Under the pieces are notes generated by a model. That model made no database searches. It saw only the letters and a list, made by a program, of their open reading frames with translations, and was not told where the DNA came from. This document shows positions 6,107 to 10,250 of a stretch of DNA of 10,250 nucleotides, one piece after another; position 1 is the first letter of the stretch, and each line of letters starts with the position of its first letter. The DNA is from Candidatus Methanophagales archaeon ANME-1-THS (GTDB lineage Archaea > Halobacteriota > Syntropharchaeia > Alkanophagales > Methanospirareceae). The position numbers and the translations under genes are program-made. Location: contig RXIE01000141.1 in assembly GCA_004212135.1 (NCBI GenBank), positions 1 to 10,250 of the forward strand, written 5' to 3'.

Positions 6107-6694
6107 ATGACGATAGAGACAAGCGAAACGGAGATAAAGCATCTGGTGATTGCGTGGCTTGCAATCGCCTTTGCATTTACCATTATCTTACGGCGATGGT
6201 ACCCGCTCAACCCGATTTTGATCTTTATTATTTCCGCGGTCACCGTGGGCTTCGCATTCATCTTCCATGAACTCGCCCATAAGATTGTCGCGCAACGCTA
6301 TGGCGCATGGTCTGAATTCAGAATGGCGCCTTCTATGTTGCTTCTGGCGATACTTACTGCGTTCTTTGGGTTTATATTTGCGGCGCCGGGTGCCGTGATG
6401 ATCTTCAATCCCTATCTCACGAGGGAGGAAAACGGCAAGATATCACTCGCAGGCCCGATCGTGAATCTGATCCTGGCGTTCTTTTTCCTCGTCCTCTTCA
6501 GACTTGTTCCTACCGGCATAGTTTCCTGGATCGGCAGTTTTGGCGTGATGATCAATGCATGGCTCGCGGTTTTTAATCTGATTCCAATTGGTGTCCTGGA
6601 CGGAAGTAAGGTGTTAGCGTGGGATAAACGCATATATGGTGTTACCATGGGCATTGCAATTAGTATGCTGGTGGTGAGCATGGTCGTAACCTGA
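6107..6694 (+). CDS. site-2-protease-type membrane metalloprotease (peptidase M50)
   Basis: This 195-aa multi-pass protein carries both hallmarks of S2P intramembrane zinc proteases: HELAH at residues 54-58 within a hydrophobic helix (zinc ligands H54 and H58, catalytic E55), and NLIPIGVLDG at 157-166, where D165 is the third ligand. A GPIVN segment (116-120) fits the conserved GPxxN of the family. Roughly six membrane helices are present and no PDZ or CBS domain is attached, so this is a minimal form. Such proteases cleave membrane-anchored regulators; the substrate is unknown. I chose ATG 6107 over the in-frame GTG at 6095 because GGTGTGG (6094-6100) then serves as a binding site and the tRNA end (6085) leaves little room for the other start. 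No promoter fits in the 21-base gap after the tRNA. The gene ends with TGA overlapping the binding site of moaA, suggesting coupled translation. Confidence 0.88.
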   Translation: MTIETSETEIKHLVIAWLAIAFAFTIILRRWYPLNPILIFIISAVTVGFAFIFHELAHKIVAQRYGAWSEFRMAPSMLLLAILTAFFGFIFAAPGAVMIFNPYLTREENGKISLAGPIVNLILAFFFLVLFRLVPTGIVSWIGSFGVMINAWLAVFNLIPIGVLDGSKVLAWDKRIYGVTMGIAISMLVVSMVVT

Positions 6695-6704
6695 AGGATT
6701 GGTG

Positions 6705-7670
6705 ATGGAACCAATAAGAGGAGCGTCTGGAGATAAAGAACGATTGGTGGACAAACACGGCAGGGAGATAAGGAGTTTACGGTTTGCGCTTACAAACCGG
6801 TGTACCCTGAACTGTATTTATTGTCATCGTGAGGGTGAAAGCCGGGAGAAGAAGGATAAGGCGGAAATCAGTGCCGAATTGGTCATTGCGATTGCACGAG
6901 TTGCATCTGCTCATTTTGATATCCGGAAGATAAAATTTTCAGGTGGCGAGCCCCTAATGCGGACTGATCTTGTGGATATCGTGCAGGGTATGCGACCGTT
7001 TGAAGATGAGATCTCACTCACGACGAATGGTCTATTCCTGAGTGCATATGCCGCTGACCTTGCCGATGCCGGCCTGGACCGGGTGAATGTCAGCCTGGAT
7101 TCCCTTCGAGAGGAGCGATATAATTTCATCACGCGTTCAAAGAGCAATCTCCCACAGGTGATTGAGGGTATATATGCCGCGATTGATGCAGGGCTGACGC
7201 CGATCAAGCTCAACATGGTTCTCCTTAAAGGGATAAATGAGGATGAGATTGCGGATATCGTGCGGTTCGTGCAGGAATGTAATACCCGGGGCGGCGGCCC
7301 AGTCGCGATCCTGCAGCTCATCGAATTGATCCCTTCGTTTGACCAGTCTCTGCTCAATTATAAAACTGACTTTGCTGAGGTCGAAGACGAACTCAAATCG
7401 AAGGCGTCCACAGTAAAAACGAGGGAGCTGCACCGCAGGAGAAAATATGTGGTGGATGGTGCTGAGGTAGAAGTTGTGCATCCACTGGATAATACGGAAT
7501 TCTGTGCGAATTGCTCACGATTGAGAATAACTTCGGATGGAAAGATCAAGACCTGTTTGCTGAGGAATGATAATCTCGTGCCCATCGAGCAGGTGGACGA
7601 GCAGCATATACTGCACCAATTGAAGCTCGCCATGTGGTATAGAGCGCCTTTTTTTGCTCCTAAGGCGTAA
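6705..7670 (+). CDS. moaA: GTP 3',8-cyclase MoaA, archaeal type (molybdenum/tungsten cofactor synthesis)
   Basis: This radical SAM enzyme starts pterin cofactor synthesis by turning GTP into 3',8-cyclo-GTP, using S-adenosylmethionine and two iron-sulphur clusters. The SAM cluster motif is CTLNCIYCH (C33, C37, C40 from the chosen start). The histidine after the third cysteine and the HREGE that follows are typical of archaeal MoaA. FSGGEPLMR is the SAM-binding GGE motif, and LTTNG and VSLDS follow as expected. The second cluster is held by CANC and a further Cys in IKTCLLR near the C terminus. The double glycine that ends bacterial MoaA is not seen; the protein ends in PFFAPKA. The length (321 aa) is normal. 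In-frame TTG (6699) and GTG (6702) precede the ATG at 6705; the ATG is best placed behind AAGGA (6694-6698). It forms an operon-like cluster with the protease upstream (10-base gap) and the small gene downstream. Confidence 0.92.
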   Translation: MEPIRGASGDKERLVDKHGREIRSLRFALTNRCTLNCIYCHREGESREKKDKAEISAELVIAIARVASAHFDIRKIKFSGGEPLMRTDLVDIVQGMRPFEDEISLTTNGLFLSAYAADLADAGLDRVNVSLDSLREERYNFITRSKSNLPQVIEGIYAAIDAGLTPIKLNMVLLKGINEDEIADIVRFVQECNTRGGGPVAILQLIELIPSFDQSLLNYKTDFAEVEDELKSKASTVKTRELHRRRKYVVDGAEVEVVHPLDNTEFCANCSRLRITSDGKIKTCLLRNDNLVPIEQVDEQHILHQLKLAMWYRAPFFAPKA

Positions 7671-7686
7671 AGAGGAGATAAGAACG

Positions 7687-7854
7687 ATGGATGAAAAGGT
7701 AGAATTAGAGATAAAGGTGGATGAGGAAGAGATCGACGCGAATGAATTTGTGCAAAACGTGATAGGGAAAGCGATTGCCGGTGCGGTCTCCGCATTAAAG
7801 GGCGTGAAAGGGGAGTGGACAAAGATCGCAGTAACCGTGAGAAGAGCGAAATAA
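7687..7854 (+). CDS. 55-aa acidic small protein, function unknown
   Basis: A short gene 16 bases behind moaA with a good binding site (GAGGAG, 7672-7677). The product has an acidic start with alternating charged and aliphatic residues (VELEIKVDEEEI, a likely beta strand). A helix-like stretch with conserved-looking NEFVQNVIGKAIAGAVSALKGV follows, then a basic strand at the end (KIAVTVRRAK). This beta-alpha-beta layout resembles small conserved archaeal proteins I have seen without a named function. The frame is open further upstream to 7654, but those codons overlap moaA and add nothing protein-like, so I use ATG 7687. Position between moaA and rlmE suggests co-transcription with them. Confidence 0.75.
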   Translation: MDEKVELEIKVDEEEIDANEFVQNVIGKAIAGAVSALKGVKGEWTKIAVTVRRAK

Positions 7855-7952
7855 CGGGATACAAGAAGTCGGTTAACCCGCAGCACGTACACGCGAAAAG
7901 GATGCGGTGAACGATAGTACCGAATCAACGGTATCCATATCCTACGTCCAAG

Positions 7953-8561
7953 ATGGTAAAAAGGGCAGATCTGAAACGCGACGGATTTTATAAGGCTGCG
8001 AAACGGGAAGGGTACCGGTCTCGTTCAGCGTATAAACTGTTGCAAATAGCGGATAAGTTCGAGATCATTGGAAGAGGTGATGTCGTGGTGGATCTGGGTG
8101 CAGCACCCGGTGGCTGGTCACAGGTGGCACGCGAGTTGGTTGGCGAGCGGGGATTGGTTATAAGCGTGGATGTGCATCCAATCGCGAAGTTAGGCGATGT
8201 CGTGATACTAATAAATGACATTGCCAACGAAGAAGAGACGATTACAGCGATTAGAGTGGCGCTCGCAGGCAAAGGAAGAAACGCAGTGGATCTCGTGCTA
8301 TCAGATGCATCGCCACAGTTGTCCGGGAATAAAGATCTCGACCAGTTTCGCTCGTTTGAACTGAGCGCGTCCGCGTTAGCCGTTGCTTCGGCACTGTTAA
8401 AGAAACAAGGTAACTTCGTGGCGAAGATATTCCAGGGCAGTTACTATACCCAGTTTTATAACCAGGTGAAGGAGAAGTTCAGGGATACCAGGGCGTACTC
8501 GCCGGCCGCCTCCCGTAAACGGAGTTCGGAGGTGTACGTGATCGGAAGAGGGTTCAGGTAG
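7953..8561 (+). CDS. rlmE: 23S rRNA 2'-O-ribose methyltransferase RlmE (FtsJ/RrmJ)
   Basis: This 202-aa protein matches RlmE, which uses S-adenosylmethionine to methylate a ribose in the A loop of 23S rRNA in the large ribosomal subunit. The SAM-binding loop VDLGAAPGGWSQV lies at residues 46-58. The catalytic tetrad K-D-K-E is complete: K28 (SAYKL), D118 (LSDASP), K158 (VAKIFQG) and E193 (SSEVYV). Length and domain limits equal those of the bacterial enzyme (about 209 aa), with no extra TRAM domain as found in some archaeal relatives. There is no clear ribosome binding site before the ATG. The 98-base gap from the preceding small gene holds a GGTTAACC palindrome (7871-7878) and a weak TACCG/CGGTA hairpin (7918-7933) but no convincing promoter, so it is probably read with the moaA cluster. 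It is the last core gene before the accessory region. Confidence 0.94.
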   Translation: MVKRADLKRDGFYKAAKREGYRSRSAYKLLQIADKFEIIGRGDVVVDLGAAPGGWSQVARELVGERGLVISVDVHPIAKLGDVVILINDIANEEETITAIRVALAGKGRNAVDLVLSDASPQLSGNKDLDQFRSFELSASALAVASALLKKQGNFVAKIFQGSYYTQFYNQVKEKFRDTRAYSPAASRKRSSEVYVIGRGFR

Positions 8562-8759
8562 CAGATCGGTGTTCCATGCCACGGATTAGATGCTCCTGCA
8601 CTTGTGAAAAACCCGAGAAGCTCATTTAGCCCTTTCTTTAACCTCTGCGTTGCTGAATTTTTCCTATATTGCTAAAGACGAACTGTTCAAGCTACTATGA
8701 TAAGTGTAGGGAGCTCACCCACGTCACGAAGAGGATAAAACAGGCAAAAATTTTTATGA
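8562..8759. other. 198-base gap without a recognised gene
   Basis: Between rlmE and the transposase remnant. The rlmE frame is open for another 37 codons after its TAG, but the product resembles nothing and rlmE is already full length. A T-rich stretch at 8658-8664 (ATTTTTC) could end the rlmE transcript. A loose TGATA match (8698 here, 9858 on the other strand) might mark the ends of the insertion sequence, but no target duplication flanks it. Confidence 0.4.
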
Positions 8760-9799
8760 TCAACCAGATACCACACACATAAACCTCCCCTCATACTCAT
8801 TTGGAGATAGAGCAGCCAACCCTTGATGCGGAGCATCATTGTATGCTGAGATAACCTCTTCCAAAGCCATCACCAATTCCTCTACATCCTTCCATTCCCT
8901 CTCTGCCGCATCTCTTTTAATCTTTCTACAAACCTCTCCGCGATTCCATTTGTAGCAGGTCTAGGTCGTGTAATCCTCACGTGTACAATCCCTTTACCCG
9001 TGCATAGTCGCTGAAAAGCCTCAGCAACGAATTGTTTTCCATTATCAGAGATGATATACTTCAATTCTGGTGGTAACCGATTCTCCAGTGCTTTAATTAC
9101 ATCATCTGCGGTAACCTTCCTCCCTTTTATAAACACAGGCAAACCGAGGCATCTTCTTGTGCAATTATCGATGATCACCAATATTGCCACCAGGGAGGTG
9201 ATGGTGACATTCATCTTCTCCTTGATCTCCTTTCGTTTATCTCTCCACTTTTCATCCTCTTTATCCCTTTTAGCCTTTAATTCTTTCCTTTCATCTCTTT
9301 TTCTCCACCATTCTTCATCTTCTGCTCATGCACCTCTTTGGCATGGACGAAACACAGGTCGATATTTATCGTCTTATTCGGACTATCCGCAGTTGTTCCC
9401 CTATTCTTCCGCTTTTTCTTCCTTTTCCCATTCTTCCACATTCCCATGCCTGTTCAACACGTTTCTCACGGTCTCTATTGCGACAACCCTCTTCCAGCCC
9501 TAGTCCTTCCATATCCACTGGGCTATCCGCTTCTTTCCCCAATTAGGATGCTCTCTTCTCAACTCGATAATTCTCCTCTCTATCTGCAGATCGATCGTTC
9601 GTGGATTATGAACAGCATGGCTCCTCGGCTCACGGAGCCCATCTACGCCCTCTTTCTCGTATCTGGGCTTCCAATGATAGTAGGTCTTCTGCGAGACCTT
9701 TGCCCGTCTACACGCTTCTGCAACGTTCCCAAGTTGCTCGACCAATTCAAACAGAAATCTCCGCTGTTGAAAGGTGGTTGAGCGATAATATACTGCCAT
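8760..9799 (-). pseudogene. decayed IS481/IS3-like DDE transposase
   Basis: Read from 9799 leftward, the 5' part (9799-9503) encodes a helix-turn-helix domain (NVAEACRRAKVSQKTYYHW) and a second HTH-like part ending in HPNWGKKRIAQWIWKD. The 3' part encodes an integrase core with all three catalytic acids: D in VIIDNCTRR, D in IISDNGKQF and E in NGIAERFVERLK. The natural C terminus (SAYNDAPHQGL, LSPNEYE) ends at a TGA at 8760-8762. The total of about 346 codons is full length for these families. Four lesions break it: an in-frame TAG at 9500-9502; an extra A near 9441-9442 that shifts to the frame encoding SPNKTINIDLCFV; a return to the first frame between 9328 and 9277, best placed in the A-run at 9298-9302; and a missing A in the run at 8915-8918. 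A TATA-like box and a GAGGAGGAG binding site precede the start. As written it cannot make transposase. Confidence 0.88.
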
Positions 9800-9833
9800 C
9801 TCAGGCTCCTCCTCACATCACATAAGAGGAAGT

Positions 9834-9842
9834 TTTATATAA
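9834..9842. promoter_or_regulatory. TATA box at the right edge of the insertion sequence
   Basis: TTTATATAA is nearly symmetrical. On the minus strand it lies about 40 bases before the transposase ATG at 9799, which has GAGGAGGAG at 9806-9814. On the plus strand its GGAAGT upstream context matches the other strong promoters in the window, so it may instead point right towards the HepT remnant. The orientation is undecided. Confidence 0.5.
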
Positions 9843-9926
9843 GCCATGTTTCCTATCACGGTGGTAATAACAAAAATACGAGAATTTTATGAGCAATAAC
9901 CTGGTTCAAGCTGGTGTGATGAGAGA

Positions 9927-10043
9927 GAGATTGAGATAATAGGGGAAGCCACGAAGAGATTGTCCCAGGAAATCAGAGAAAAATATCGAGATATACCTTG
10001 GAGAAAAATAGCAGGGATGAGAGATAAGTTGATACATGAGTAT
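9927..10043 (+). pseudogene. internal fragment of a HepT (DUF86) toxin gene
   Basis: About 39 codons match the core of HepT, the HEPN-domain ribonuclease toxin of the MNT-HepT system: EIIGEATKRLS, then an REKYRDIPWRKIAGMRDK segment and LIHEY. The catalytic RX4HXY signature is intact as R-DKLI-H-E-Y (10020-10043). Both ends are missing. Upstream the frame meets TAA at 9897 and has no start codon or N-terminal helices. After HEY the sequence changes abruptly to an A/T-rich stretch that does not resemble the HepT C terminus, although the frame stays open to 10142. An open frame can start at TTG 9960, but it would yield no complete HEPN fold. No MNT nucleotidyltransferase partner is in the window. 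The adjacent insertion sequence may have broken the gene. Confidence 0.75.
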
Positions 10044-10087
10044 CTATTCAGGTTTTTAAAGTTTTTTCTAGTTCCTAATTCGAATGT

Positions 10088-10095
10088 TATTTATA
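10088..10095 (+). promoter_or_regulatory. possible TATA box for the coiled-coil gene
   Basis: TATTTATA lies 28 bases before the ATG at 10124, which would give a nearly leaderless mRNA starting near 10115-10120. Confidence 0.45.
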
Positions 10096-10123
10096 GGGGC
10101 TGCTTCTTCTCCAAAATTGGGAA

Positions 10124-10250
10124 ATGGAAGAGGAGTATCTAATGATTATGAAGAGATTGCAGGGAGAAAACAGCGAATTAAAGGAGGAGAACGAGCGTCT
10201 CCACAAGGAACTCGATGATAAAGAATCACAGATCAGGGAACTGCAAGAAG
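10124..10250 (+). CDS. start of a coiled-coil protein, cut by the window end
   Basis: Forty-two codons are visible from ATG 10124, and the frame is still open at the last base. The product is rich in Glu, Lys and Leu with leucines and other aliphatics in heptad spacing (RLQGENSELKEENERLHKEL and on), a clear coiled coil. ATG codons at 10142 and 10148 are in frame and are alternative starts. The nearest stop upstream in this frame is at 10094. Coiled coils of this kind begin many proteins, including proteasome-activating ATPases and SMC-like or regulatory proteins, so the function cannot be named from this part. It lies just right of the broken HepT fragment, so it may be part of the same accessory region or the next resident gene. 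Confidence 0.65.
   Translation, partial: MEEEYLMIMKRLQGENSELKEENERLHKELDDKESQIRELQE

Noticed and set aside
8562..8672. The rlmE frame stays open for 37 codons after its stop, hinting at read-through.
   Set aside because: RlmE is complete at 202 aa with its last catalytic residue in place, and the extra residues show no family-like pattern.
9500..9502. The in-frame TAG in the transposase could encode pyrrolysine.
   Set aside because: TAG is the ordinary stop of several genes here (those ending at 1466, 5346, 6014 and 8561, and rnz), and the transposase carries frameshifts as well, so decay is the simpler reading.
9051..9781. Plus-strand open frames across the insertion sequence, rich in Ser, Phe and Leu.
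   Set aside because: They are antisense to the recognisable transposase domains and show no protein-like features.
8698..9858. TGATA-type ends as terminal inverted repeats of the insertion sequence.
   Set aside because: Only about five bases agree well and no target-site duplication flanks them, so the ends of the element remain unresolved.
5973..10067. An identical 15-base TTTTTAAAGTTTTTT occurs at 5973-5987 and 10053-10067, encoding FLKFF in both places.
   Set aside because: The sequence is low-complexity A/T and its flanks do not match, so chance is likely. The first copy overlaps the tRNA promoter, while the second has no RNA gene behind it.

Overview
The window looks archaeal and most likely euryarchaeal. 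It has an archaeal-type RNase P RNA, strong BRE/TATA promoters of the TTTATATA type, an archaeal FtsZ2-like protein, an archaeal MoaA variant, tRNase Z, and a tRNA without encoded CCA. The many FtsZ2, RNase Z and HepT-like similarities would fit Methanomicrobia-type or ANME-like lineages, but this is an impression from recalled family patterns and no database was searched.

Layout: (a) 108-2654, rightward: a PmbA/TldE-family protein, then ftsZ2 with its own promoter. (b) 2731-3000: RNase P RNA, rightward, converging on the leftward tRNase Z gene (3015-3932). Upstream of that gene on the same strand is an unrecognised 283-aa helical protein (4065-4916). (c) From a divergent intergenic region at 4917-5046, a rightward run follows: a small three-helix membrane protein, a DUF457/YdjM-like membrane hydrolase, tRNA-Gln(CUG), a site-2-type M50 membrane protease, MoaA, a 55-aa protein and RlmE (to 8561). 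(d) From 8562 to the end the character changes to accessory DNA. It holds a decayed leftward IS481/IS3-like DDE transposase with four lesions (8760-9799), an internal fragment of a HepT (DUF86) toxin gene (9927-10043), and the start of a coiled-coil protein running off the window (10124-10250).

Functional themes: RNA maturation is unusually dense here (RNase P RNA, tRNase Z, a tRNA gene and the 23S rRNA methyltransferase RlmE). The tRNA is fitted between two protein genes so tightly that its first two bases are the last two of the upstream stop codon. Only 21 nt separate its end from the next start codon, so the downstream mRNA is probably released by tRNA processing. No complete undescribed defence or mobile system was found. 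The best leads are the tRNA/mRNA arrangement, the convergent rnpB-rnz pair, the unrecognised 283-aa gene and the decayed transposase/toxin region.
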